Assembly: GCF_963664415.1 (NCBI RefSeq)
Contig: NZ_OY761445.1
Span: 1,266,501 to 1,330,500, forward strand
DNA: 64,000 bases
Reading direction: 5' to 3'
From: an uncultured Desulfobacter sp.
GTDB taxonomy: Bacteria > Desulfobacterota > Desulfobacteria > Desulfobacterales > Desulfobacteraceae
The notes below the pieces were generated by a model that was not told the DNA's origin, did not search any database, and was given only the letters and a program-made list of their open reading frames with translations. Positions 1 through 8,093 of the stretch are shown here, one piece after another; the stretch's first letter is position 1; every line of letters starts with the position of its first letter. Made by a program: the position numbers and the translations under genes.

Positions 1-435
1 CGGATAGGAGATTTTTCCCCATGGCTGACCTCGGTCAGACGCTGGGGCTCAATCCCAAGACTTTCAAGAAAGGTCTTCACTGCATTGGCCCTTTTTTTCC
101 CAAGGGCCATGTTATAATCCTTGGGACCACTTTGATCGCAATAGCCTATGATTTCAATACTTACGCCTGGATTTGCGGCCAGCCAGGCTGCTTGTTCCAG
201 AACCAGGGTCTGGGCCTGTTCATCCAGTTGACAGCTGTTAAAGGCAAAATAGACCTGTCTTGACAAAAACTGCTGTTTTTCTTCTTCTGAAGGGGATTGT
301 TCATTTCCTTTCTAAAAATTCGTGTTTATGCGGACAGTCTACATTTTCCGCGTCCTTGGAATCCTGTAGACAGCAACCCCCATGCCACAATGATAACAAA
401 CTGAAATTAAAAACAATTAAAAACACAGCATCCAT
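1..435 (-). CDS. OmpA/Pal-type peptidoglycan-binding protein, 3' end outside window, probably frameshifted
   Basis: Reading the minus strand from about 308 down to 1 gives an uninterrupted OmpA-like (Pal/MotB C-terminal) domain: VYFAFNSCQLDEQAQ, then IEIIGYCDQSG and YNMALGKKRANAVKTFLESLG. These match the family's beta strand, the loop before YNxxLGxxRA, and the peptidoglycan-binding helix. No ATG lies in that frame, and a TAG sits just upstream. A different frame, starting at ATG 435 (or GTG 426), gives a short hydrophobic leader with cysteines. It would join the OmpA frame if one A were removed from the AAA run near 306-308. I infer a periplasmic, cell-wall-anchoring lipoprotein broken by a one-base indel. 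The lipobox is poor (HGGC), so the proposed N-terminus is uncertain, while the domain itself is clear. The C-terminus runs off the window. Confidence 0.6.
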
Positions 436-653
436 AAATCGGATATTTTGGTTACAAGGAGTTCATCTCGGATTACGTTTCTTGCACGACACAGAGAAAC
501 AGACAAGTAGATTTTATGTAGTGTTATAAGGATGAAAAACGAAAAAAATTTTATCCGCCGGACTTGCTAAAATGAACAGACTCAGGTTAGTCTTAACCAG
601 AATTAAGGAAAAATAGATTGCCGCTTCAAACGGGTCGCTTAAAGGTGATAAAA

Positions 654-1127
654 ATGATGAAAAAAAAATACTTCCTGGGTTACCTAATATTGCTGATCGG
701 ACTACTGTTGTGGACAAAAGGAACGGCATTTGCCCAGGAATCTTCATCTCTGTCAAAAGGGCAAAAAGTTTATATCCCCGCATATTCCCATATTTATACG
801 GGAAACAGACAGATCCCTTCGCTTTTAACCGTAACGTTAAGCATCCGTAATACTGACATGACCCACGGCATCACAATTGTCGCCGTAGATTACTACGACA
901 CCAAGGGCGTGCTTATAAAACAATACCAGCCTTCACCTGTTTTTCTCAAGGCCTTTGGATCCGTTCGCTATGTCGTGGACTATGATGACAAGGCCGGGGG
1001 GTCCGGGGCGAATTTTATTGTTGAATGGCAATCTAAAAATGCTGTGAATCCACCTATTATGGAAACCATCATGATTGGATCGAGGTCTTCTTTTACATCC
1101 CGGGGGCAGGTCCTTATTGATAAATAG
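654..1127 (+). CDS. DUF3124 family exported protein
   Basis: The start at 654 is chosen because AAAGGTGAT lies 8-13 bases upstream and the protein then begins with a classical signal peptide (MMKKK, a hydrophobic stretch, cleavage near AFAQ). The mature part carries the DUF3124 pattern: KGQKVYIPAYSHIYTG, TVTLSIRNTD, VDYYDTKGVLIKQY and the closing GGSGANFIVEW. The family has no established biochemical role; it is a small secreted all-beta-looking domain found in many delta- and cyanobacterial genomes. The 3' end overlaps the convergent STAS gene by 14 bases. Family assignment is from memory of the motif pattern; function is unknown. Confidence 0.8.
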   Translation: MMKKKYFLGYLILLIGLLLWTKGTAFAQESSSLSKGQKVYIPAYSHIYTGNRQIPSLLTVTLSIRNTDMTHGITIVAVDYYDTKGVLIKQYQPSPVFLKAFGSVRYVVDYDDKAGGSGANFIVEWQSKNAVNPPIMETIMIGSRSSFTSRGQVLIDK

Positions 1128-1494
1128 AGTTCAATGCATCTTCAACGGTTTGAAATATTTTAAAAATGGAATAAAGCCCTGACAATTCAAACACATCTTT
1201 GACATGCCCCTGTAGACCTGAAATAATGAGATCCTGTCCTTTTGCTTTAAGATTTTTGGCAAATACAAGAACCACCCTGAGTCCTGCACTGCTCATATAT
1301 TCCACCCCCCAAAGGTCCAGGATGACAACTTTCTGAACGGATGCCGTGTATGTCGCAATCTCTTTTTCAACCTTTGGGGAATTAGATGCATCTATTTTCC
1401 CTGCAACGGAAACAACAAGCGCATCAGGACGTTCATCTATGTTGATATCCATTTCACACTCCGAATTATCTGAATAAAAATTATGCTGTCCCAT
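1114..1494 (-). CDS. STAS-domain anti-sigma factor antagonist (SpoIIAA/RsbV-like)
   Basis: A single STAS domain fills the protein. Strands such as LVVSVAGKIDASNSP and VVILDLWGVEYMSSAGLR contain the conserved SSAG phospho-acceptor loop (the serine that RsbW-type kinases phosphorylate). In the family, the unphosphorylated form sequesters the anti-sigma kinase. It is convergent with the DUF3124 gene and lies back to back with an RsbW-like ATPase and a SpoIIE phosphatase, so all three elements of a partner switch are present. An internal methionine (MDINIDE, residue 15) is an alternative start. No sigma factor gene is present in the window, so the target is unknown and could be an enzyme or transporter rather than a sigma factor. 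Confidence 0.88.
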   Translation of the reverse strand: MGQHNFYSDNSECEMDINIDERPDALVVSVAGKIDASNSPKVEKEIATYTASVQKVVILDLWGVEYMSSAGLRVVLVFAKNLKAKGQDLIISGLQGHVKDVFELSGLYSIFKIFQTVEDALNSIYQ

Positions 1495-1855
1495 ATTCGA
1501 TCGCTATTGATGATTCCGGTGTCTCCTCCCATTGCATCCGTATCTCTAACAAGGAAGAAAGGAGGGATCGTGCATATATCAACTGAATGTTCGATTTACA
1601 GACAAGCGTCGAAACCAATCCAATACGTATATCATATTTCAAATTATTTGGGTATCAGCAAGCTGCATTTATTAACCCATCAGCCATCGTCCCAACGTTG
1701 CATAACTTTTTAATTAATGAACGGCAGCACAATCAAACATGCAAGTTTATTGGCTTGAATTTACTTACTATAAAAGATAAATTGGAACATTACACGATAA
1801 TTAACGATACCCCAACATTGCATAAAAATTTTAAATAAAGAAACAGGCTGATTCA
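1495..1855. other. Intergenic region with a 15-bp direct repeat
   Basis: About 360 bases separate the divergent STAS and ATPase genes. CCCAACGTTGCATAA (1691-1705) recurs as CCCAACATTGCATAA (1811-1825), exactly 120 bases downstream. The flanks are related too (each repeat is followed by an AT-rich ACTTTTTAATTAATG / AAATTTTAAATAAAG stretch). This could be a local duplication or paired regulator sites for the divergent promoters. The short open frames here have no coding character. Confidence 0.4.
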
Positions 1856-2257
1856 ATGGAAACAAAAACGTTTAAGCCTGAAATTGAATCTGTTTGCAGT
1901 ATCCAGGAATTTGTTAAGTCTGCGCTTTCTTTGGAACCGGCCAATGAAAATAAATGCTTTGCAATTGATCTTATCATTGAAGAGCTGATTATAAACATTA
2001 CAACTTACGGGATCAAAGATTTAAAAACCGGGTTTATCGCCGTTTGTACCGGCATTGAGGATGAAACCTTATTTATCGGGATCACGGATAATGGTCCTGC
2101 ATTTAATCCACTTGAACAAAAAGACCCGGATATATTTCTGCCCCTTGAAGACAGACAACCGGGGGGACTTGGCATTTACCTTGTAAAACAATTTGTAAAA
2201 GATATCCGGTATGAGAGAAGGGATCATAAAAATTTAATCCGTCTTTGGCTTGCTTGA
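1856..2257 (+). CDS. RsbW/SpoIIAB-like serine kinase / ATP-binding anti-sigma protein
   Basis: A compact 133-residue GHKL ATPase of the HATPase_c_2 type. The N box is IIEELIINITTYG (Glu and Asn that coordinate Mg-ATP), the G1 box is GITDNGPAFNP, and the glycine-rich G2 box is PGGLGIYLVK. Proteins of this size and architecture phosphorylate a STAS partner or hold a target protein. The neighbours are a STAS protein upstream (opposite strand) and a SpoIIE phosphatase 190 bases downstream. The ribosome-binding site is weak. Confidence 0.88.
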   Translation: METKTFKPEIESVCSIQEFVKSALSLEPANENKCFAIDLIIEELIINITTYGIKDLKTGFIAVCTGIEDETLFIGITDNGPAFNPLEQKDPDIFLPLEDRQPGGLGIYLVKQFVKDIRYERRDHKNLIRLWLA

Positions 2258-2462
2258 TGCTATATTTTTAATTTTTAACACCTTTTTTACAGGCAAATCA
2301 ATTATAAAATATCAACATCGCTTTACGATTTTATAGAATTTTATAGACCTGCGGGTCGACGGTGTTATAGGCTAATCATGCTGAATGTATAATCAAAAAA
2401 CAGGTTGCGATAGAAACCGTTACCGTTCAGATATATGAATATGAGGAGTGAGCAGAACCACA

Positions 2463-4466
2463 ATGTTCTCAACGATTAAGGGAAAAATTTTATGTGCTGT
2501 TATTATAGTCATGGGGATCTCTACCCTGGTCAACATCTTTTCCACCCACCGGGATGTGGGTAACGCCATGCTGGCAGCCCAGCAGGATTCAGCGTTGAAC
2601 ATTCTGCACTCCCTGGATTTGATTATTGAAGGGGATTACCACAATCTTCTGCGGGAAAAACGTTCCCTCACTCTTTTAAAACGCAGCCAGTTAAAAGACA
2701 CGGCTAAAATTATCGCATCGGTATTTGCGGGTTTTGCAGCCAAGGATAAATCACAGGGTCCCCGCGCCCTTGAACAGGCACTGGCTTGGCTTGAAACAGC
2801 TCCCTTCGATAATATAAACTATTATATTATTGATGCACAATCCAATATAACAGCGTCTTCCAACAGACAGGTAACCCCTCCTTCGTTCAAGTCATTGAAC
2901 GATGTAAAGCACAGAAACATAGCCCAGGTAATGCAGTTTGACAACCTGACCCAAAGGGGAGATTTTGCAGCTTTCAACCTTGACCAAAGCCAGGAAAACG
3001 CGTCAGTGTTGGCTTATTTCACACCATTTACCCCTTGGTCACTGACCATCGGAGTATCCGTTGATATCAGCCGAATCCAGGCCCTGGCGGAAAAACAAGA
3101 AAAACAAATCACCTCTTCTTTGACCGATTATACCCAGGGCCTGAAAATTGCCGATAGCGGGTTTGTGTATATTTTTGAGGAATCAGGTGCTGCACTCATT
3201 CCCCACCAGGAAAGTAAGTCTCAAGCAATGAGCACCCTGGTCAATCAACTGACTGGAAATCTCATAAATGACGATATCCGTCAAAACGCGTCCCCTGAAT
3301 TTTCACACTTTCGTTATCTGCCGGACAACCCGGATAAAAACGCAAGGGAAATGATCGCCTATTGTTATCATTTCAAACCTTTCAAGTGGTACATCAGTGT
3401 CATCATCCCTTTGCAGGAAATCAAACTGCCGGCCCAACAGCTGGTTATCCGGCAGAGCGTAATTATCGTAATGATGTCCATGGCCGGTCTTGTCGCTATT
3501 ATCCTCGTCATAGGCCGAATTGCTACGCCTTTGCAAAGGCTGTCATCCTATGCCAGAAAAATTCCGAAATTAGATTTCACCAAACCCATGGAAAAATCAA
3601 CGCCGGTGGACGATCTGCCTGAAAAATACAAAGATGAGGTAGGCGATCTGGCGGCCTCATTTATCCTTATGCGCCACGAGCTAAGCCGGAACATCCAGGA
3701 TCTGATCAACATTACGGCAACCAGACAGCGCATTGAAAGTGAACTGGGCATAGCCAGGGAAATTCAGATGGGCATGGTGCCTAAAACCTTTCCGGGCCTG
3801 CTTGAATTTGATCAGATAGATCTGTATGCAACGTTGCAGCCGGCCAAGGAGGTTGGAGGAGATCTTTATGACTTTTTCCAGCTCGATGATGACCATGTTG
3901 TTTTTACGTTAGGAGATGTTTCCGACAAGGGTGTTCCCGCAGCCCTGTTCATGGTGGTCACCCGAACCCTTATCCGGGTGTTCAGTGGAAAAGATGTATC
4001 ACCTGCACGAATGATGACCAGTATCAACAACGTTCTAAGCTCCGATAACCCCCGCACCATGTTTGTGACCCTTGTCATCGGAACCTTGAATATTCGCACA
4101 GGTCAGGTTATATATGCCAATGGCGGTCACAACCCGCCCATTATTACGACCCGTGACGGGGCACGTTTCATAGAAAGCAAAAAAGAGCCCCTTGTCGGTG
4201 CCATGCCGGGCATGATTTATTCGGACAGGACCCTGACCCTTAGCAATGGACAGGGCTTCATGTTATATACGGATGGTGTGAACGAAGCCATGAACACGGA
4301 AGGCGAGCCGTTTTCAAATCAGCGGATGATTGATGAAGTGTCAAACAACAGGAATCTTCCGTCGGAGACGATTGTGCTCAATCTTTTAGAGTGCGTCAAA
4401 AAGCATGCCGGCGCCGCCTCCCAGTCCGATGATATTGCCATGCTGATGATAAAATTCAATCAATAA
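2463..4466 (+). CDS. Sensor-HAMP-SpoIIE protein phosphatase (RsbU-like)
   Basis: The order is an N-terminal membrane helix (residues ~8-28), a long extracytoplasmic region of about 300 residues that looks like a Cache sensor (ends with FKWYISVIIPL), a second helix (MSMAGLVAIILVIGRIATPL), a HAMP linker, and a PP2C/SpoIIE phosphatase. The phosphatase metal ligands are visible in GGDLYDFF, GDVSDKGVPAALFM and the closing SDDIAML. Such enzymes dephosphorylate STAS antagonists in response to an external signal. I take ATG 2463: the GAGGAG at 2443-2448 overlaps a possible GTG start at 2448, leaving 2463 as the workable site. The gene starts a close run: the next three genes follow with gaps of 15, 20 and 13 bases, suggesting one transcript. 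Confidence 0.9.
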   Translation: MFSTIKGKILCAVIIVMGISTLVNIFSTHRDVGNAMLAAQQDSALNILHSLDLIIEGDYHNLLREKRSLTLLKRSQLKDTAKIIASVFAGFAAKDKSQGPRALEQALAWLETAPFDNINYYIIDAQSNITASSNRQVTPPSFKSLNDVKHRNIAQVMQFDNLTQRGDFAAFNLDQSQENASVLAYFTPFTPWSLTIGVSVDISRIQALAEKQEKQITSSLTDYTQGLKIADSGFVYIFEESGAALIPHQESKSQAMSTLVNQLTGNLINDDIRQNASPEFSHFRYLPDNPDKNAREMIAYCYHFKPFKWYISVIIPLQEIKLPAQQLVIRQSVIIVMMSMAGLVAIILVIGRIATPLQRLSSYARKIPKLDFTKPMEKSTPVDDLPEKYKDEVGDLAASFILMRHELSRNIQDLINITATRQRIESELGIAREIQMGMVPKTFPGLLEFDQIDLYATLQPAKEVGGDLYDFFQLDDDHVVFTLGDVSDKGVPAALFMVVTRTLIRVFSGKDVSPARMMTSINNVLSSDNPRTMFVTLVIGTLNIRTGQVIYANGGHNPPIITTRDGARFIESKKEPLVGAMPGMIYSDRTLTLSNGQGFMLYTDGVNEAMNTEGEPFSNQRMIDEVSNNRNLPSETIVLNLLECVKKHAGAASQSDDIAMLMIKFNQ

Positions 4467-4481
4467 TTAGTTAACACCGTT

Positions 4482-5549
4482 ATGAGCCAACTCCTACTGA
4501 ACCTGGATAAACTTCGTCACAACATCCGTTTTCTGTCCCAGCACTGCAGGGAACACCGCCTGAGCATCACCGGAATTATCAAAGACCCTTGCGCAGACCA
4601 GAAGATAATCAGCCAGATGATGGAGCTGGGTTTTGAAAACATTGGAATATCCAAGGTGCCTGAATGCCCAATAAAAACCCCGATTTTTTTCAAGCGGCCC
4701 ATATACATTACCCTGCCCTCAATCCATGAACTGCCTGCCATTGTTCAGCATTTCGATACAAGTTTCAACTCTGAAATAACCGTTATTGAACAACTCAACC
4801 AAACCGCCATTGCCATGAATTGTTCCCACAACATTCTTTTAATGGTAGACACCGGTGACTTAAGGGAAGGTGTTATGCCCGACCGGGTGGTGGACACCGT
4901 GCGCAAAATTCACCAAATCAGACCCAGAAATATTAAATTTGCTGGCATCGGTACCAATTTGGGATGTTGTGCCGGCACCCTGCCGGATGCACACAACCTT
5001 GGAATCATCTCCGAACTGGCAGATCAGATTGAATTTGAACTTGACGTTGAGGTCAAAACCGTGTCCGTGGGTGGATCCGTACTGCTCAAATGGATGCAGC
5101 ACAACCCGCTTCCCAGCCGAATCAATAATATACGGTTAGGAGAGTCCGTATTTTTAGGCACCATCCCCACCATAAATCAGGTCCATCCGGATCTGAATAC
5201 CCGGGTTGTCACATTCACAAGCGATATCCTTGAGATACAAGAAAAACGAGTGAGACCGCCCCAACGGAGCGGCAAGGATGCTTTGGGCGGCAAGCCTCAA
5301 TTTGGCCGCCAGGGCATACGCAAACGCGCGATTCTCAATTTCGGCATTTGCGATACCTGCCCGTCTGGATTAACAGCTTTGATCCCGGGCATCCAAATTG
5401 TTTCTGTAAATTCCAACTATACCCTGGCAGATATCACGGATTGCAGTCATCCTTTTAAAGTCGGGGATTTTATAGATTTCACAATGAATTACCAGGCGTT
5501 TCTCCAAAGCCTCATATCACCTTTTACCCAAATTCGTTACCTGAAATAA
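4482..5549 (+). CDS. Ornithine/alanine racemase family PLP-dependent enzyme (Orr/YhfX-like)
   Basis: Fold-type III PLP enzyme of the ornithine-racemase (Orr) group rather than cell-wall Alr/DadX. The N-terminal barrel carries the Schiff-base lysine region (GIIKDPCAD). The Orr-type signature MVDTGDLREGV is present, and the C-terminal domain has KRAILNFGICD, VGDFIDFTMNYQAFLQ and the final SPF motif. The likely reaction is racemisation of a free amino acid, with substrate unknown. Its length (355 residues) is normal for Orr. It lies between a sensor-phosphatase and a sensor-MFS gene, so its product may be made or exported on an external cue; that link is inference. Confidence 0.8.
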   Translation: MSQLLLNLDKLRHNIRFLSQHCREHRLSITGIIKDPCADQKIISQMMELGFENIGISKVPECPIKTPIFFKRPIYITLPSIHELPAIVQHFDTSFNSEITVIEQLNQTAIAMNCSHNILLMVDTGDLREGVMPDRVVDTVRKIHQIRPRNIKFAGIGTNLGCCAGTLPDAHNLGIISELADQIEFELDVEVKTVSVGGSVLLKWMQHNPLPSRINNIRLGESVFLGTIPTINQVHPDLNTRVVTFTSDILEIQEKRVRPPQRSGKDALGGKPQFGRQGIRKRAILNFGICDTCPSGLTALIPGIQIVSVNSNYTLADITDCSHPFKVGDFIDFTMNYQAFLQSLISPFTQIRYLK

Positions 5550-5569
5550 AACCACAGGGCGATTGTTCT

Positions 5570-8080
5570 ATGATTCAATGGGGAAGAAACAAATCACGGA
5601 TTCACCTGTTTTTGGGTGTTTTTATCATGCTGGTGCTGGCACTGGGGTTCAACATTCTCTTAACTTCTGCAACCCTTGAAAAACTGTATGTAGACACTTT
5701 TATTTCCAAAAACAATGTAATGGCACAGGATCTTCAGCGCAACATAGAAACTGCGATTCGATTCGGCAAAAGCATTGATAAATTCATTGGGATGGATAAA
5801 CTGATTCTGGAAGCCCGGCAGCATCTGGTCTCTCAACAGGGGGAAGCAGGGGAATCCGCAACTAATAGAAATGATATTATTATTTTCATTACCTACCCGG
5901 ATGGACATATTTTATATAGCAGCGATACACAGGTTGTAGGTACAGACCTGCCTGAAGCAGTTCGACTGTCAATAATCAAGGACACAAAAAAACCTGTTGA
6001 AAGCAACTCGATAAAATATGAAGGCGTATATTATCTTTCCTTGCCGGTGAAACAGTTTTTGCCCCCTAAATGGGTAGCGACGGTAACGGTTGCTTTCAGC
6101 CAAAAACAGATAAAATCCATGTTGCGCGCCATCGTAATGAAAAATATTGACTTGATTGCGGTGGTGCTTTTCATTGCCATGGCACTTTTATTCATATGCC
6201 TGCAATCTTTACCTCTGAATCCCAACAAATCTAAAAAAACGTTGGGACGAAAGAAACTTAAAATCTCTGCGGCTTTTTTTGTTATCATCTGCCTGGCCCA
6301 GATCACCTTGAGTCTGTTCAATCTGTTTGAATTCAAAAACCATTTTCTGAACGCCTCCACCCAAAAAAGTTTTGTTATATCTAAATTGTTAAAACAGGAT
6401 ATTGAATATTTACTGGCAAAGGGCCTGGATATCCGGCGGCTGATAAAATTAGACCAAACGCTGGCTGATGTCATTGCCGTCTCTCCTGAACTTGACAGCA
6501 TTACCATATCCGATGACAAGTCAACGCCACTTTATTCTGCCACCCAGCACGGTATGTATCATTGGACAAACGCAAAAAAAAACAAAATTTCAGACAGTAA
6601 AACGCTTTTTTTAAAAATTGATCCAAACTATACCGTCACCCAGAACCTGTTTAGCACAAATAAATTAAAATCCGGTGAATTGGCCGGCAAACTGACCATT
6701 CATATTTCAAAAGACTATTTGTTCAGAAAACTTGAGTCAATCTCCCTGGATTCCATCACGGTGCTTGGGATCTCTATTTTCTTTTTTGTGGAACTGCTGA
6801 TCCTTGAGCTCCAGCTTATTGAACGCCGGGTTACACAAGAGACACGTACGCAAAAAAGGCAGGTGCATTACACATCCATCCGGCCGGTGGCGTTCATGCT
6901 TTTTTTCGGGGTAGACACCTGTATTTCGTTTCTTCCCCTTCACATGGCCGCATTGTATAACCCATCTGCGCCATTACTGGGGCTTTCCCAAAATATAATC
7001 ATGGGCCTTCCCATTTCCACGCAGATGCTGTTCACCTCCATATCATTATTGATATCAGGCGCATGGTGCGACAAACGAGGCTGGGCTGAACCCTTTCTGA
7101 TCGGGCTGTTTCTTTCCGGCACAGGGTTTATCTGTGCCTGGCTTGCCCCATCTTCTTTGTACTTTCTTATTGCTTTAGGTCTGGTAGGCATGGGGTACGG
7201 CTTGTCTTTGATGGCGGCCCAGGGATTTGTTATTGCACATACCACATATAGAAACAGTGCCCAAGGCATGGCCCAGCTGTGGGCCGGGGTATATGCAGGC
7301 AGTATCTGTGGTGGCGCTACCGGCGCAATGCTGGCGGATCGTATCGGTTATGCCCCGGTCTTTCTGGTGGGCGGCATGATTGTGCTGCTGCTGATCGTGT
7401 ATACCTTTTTCATCATGAACGATGCTCTCAAGTGCCCAAAACCGAATGTCCGGGCACCTGGCTCCACCCCGACAAATCAAACTCGTCCAACAACCCGGCC
7501 CCCCTCGGTATTCAGTTTCCTGTTCAATCGTAAAATTTTCGCACTCATCGTGTTTTACGGGCTTCCATGGTATATCGTTCTTATCGGTTTTATGAATTAT
7601 TACAGCCCCATCTACCTGAAAGGCATTGGCGTCTCCCAGTCCAATATCGGCCGAATTTTTATGATTTACGGCATTTGTTTAATGTATGTATCGCCCTATA
7701 TTTCGAAACTTATGGGCCGGGCCAAAGACAAAAAACAATACCTTGTCATGGGCAGTTTCATCGGCAGCCTGAGCATTGTCAATTTTTATTTTTTCAAAGA
7801 CGTCTCCGGTATTATATCTGTTACGGTTTCCATCTTTCTTCTAGGACTTTCCGCCTGCCTTATTCCGGTCAGAAGTGCATATGTACTAGATTTTCAAATC
7901 ACCAAACAACTGGGTGGCGGTATTGCCATCGGCGTTTTGAATGCTGTTTTGCGCCTGGGTCAGGTGACCGGTCCCATCCTGTTTGGATGGCTTTTTATCA
8001 CCATAGGGTCAGATTCAGGTATTGCCGTAACAGCAGCGGCCTACCTGATTTTCACCCTGATCTTTATATTTTTAGGTTAA
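5570..8080 (+). CDS. MFS transporter with two N-terminal extracytoplasmic sensor-like regions
   Basis: 836 residues, about twice the usual MFS length. A helix at ~13-32 is followed by an external loop to ~193 and a helix at ~194-214. After a basic linker comes another helix (~233-252), a second external loop (~253-395), and a helix at ~397-420. From ~430 to the end lies a standard 12-helix MFS, with a cytoplasmic loop signature (SGAWCDKRGWAEP) after helix 2 and GAMLADRIGY in helices 4-5. The external loops look like single Cache-type modules (for example IFITYPDGHILYSSD and ITISDDKSTPLYSA). I infer a permease whose activity or signalling is coupled to ligand sensing. It could alternatively act mainly as a receptor. 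Confidence 0.82.
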   Translation: MIQWGRNKSRIHLFLGVFIMLVLALGFNILLTSATLEKLYVDTFISKNNVMAQDLQRNIETAIRFGKSIDKFIGMDKLILEARQHLVSQQGEAGESATNRNDIIIFITYPDGHILYSSDTQVVGTDLPEAVRLSIIKDTKKPVESNSIKYEGVYYLSLPVKQFLPPKWVATVTVAFSQKQIKSMLRAIVMKNIDLIAVVLFIAMALLFICLQSLPLNPNKSKKTLGRKKLKISAAFFVIICLAQITLSLFNLFEFKNHFLNASTQKSFVISKLLKQDIEYLLAKGLDIRRLIKLDQTLADVIAVSPELDSITISDDKSTPLYSATQHGMYHWTNAKKNKISDSKTLFLKIDPNYTVTQNLFSTNKLKSGELAGKLTIHISKDYLFRKLESISLDSITVLGISIFFFVELLILELQLIERRVTQETRTQKRQVHYTSIRPVAFMLFFGVDTCISFLPLHMAALYNPSAPLLGLSQNIIMGLPISTQMLFTSISLLISGAWCDKRGWAEPFLIGLFLSGTGFICAWLAPSSLYFLIALGLVGMGYGLSLMAAQGFVIAHTTYRNSAQGMAQLWAGVYAGSICGGATGAMLADRIGYAPVFLVGGMIVLLLIVYTFFIMNDALKCPKPNVRAPGSTPTNQTRPTTRPPSVFSFLFNRKIFALIVFYGLPWYIVLIGFMNYYSPIYLKGIGVSQSNIGRIFMIYGICLMYVSPYISKLMGRAKDKKQYLVMGSFIGSLSIVNFYFFKDVSGIISVTVSIFLLGLSACLIPVRSAYVLDFQITKQLGGGIAIGVLNAVLRLGQVTGPILFGWLFITIGSDSGIAVTAAAYLIFTLIFIFLG

Positions 8081-8093
8081 TTCGGATAACTTT

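Noticed and set aside
1483..1838. Two overlapping short open frames upstream of the ATPase gene
   Set aside because: No ribosome-binding site, no domain and low-complexity composition; the region reads as intergenic.
1114..4466. A complete stress sigma-factor operon
   Set aside because: STAS, ATPase and phosphatase are present, but no sigma factor gene is in the window.
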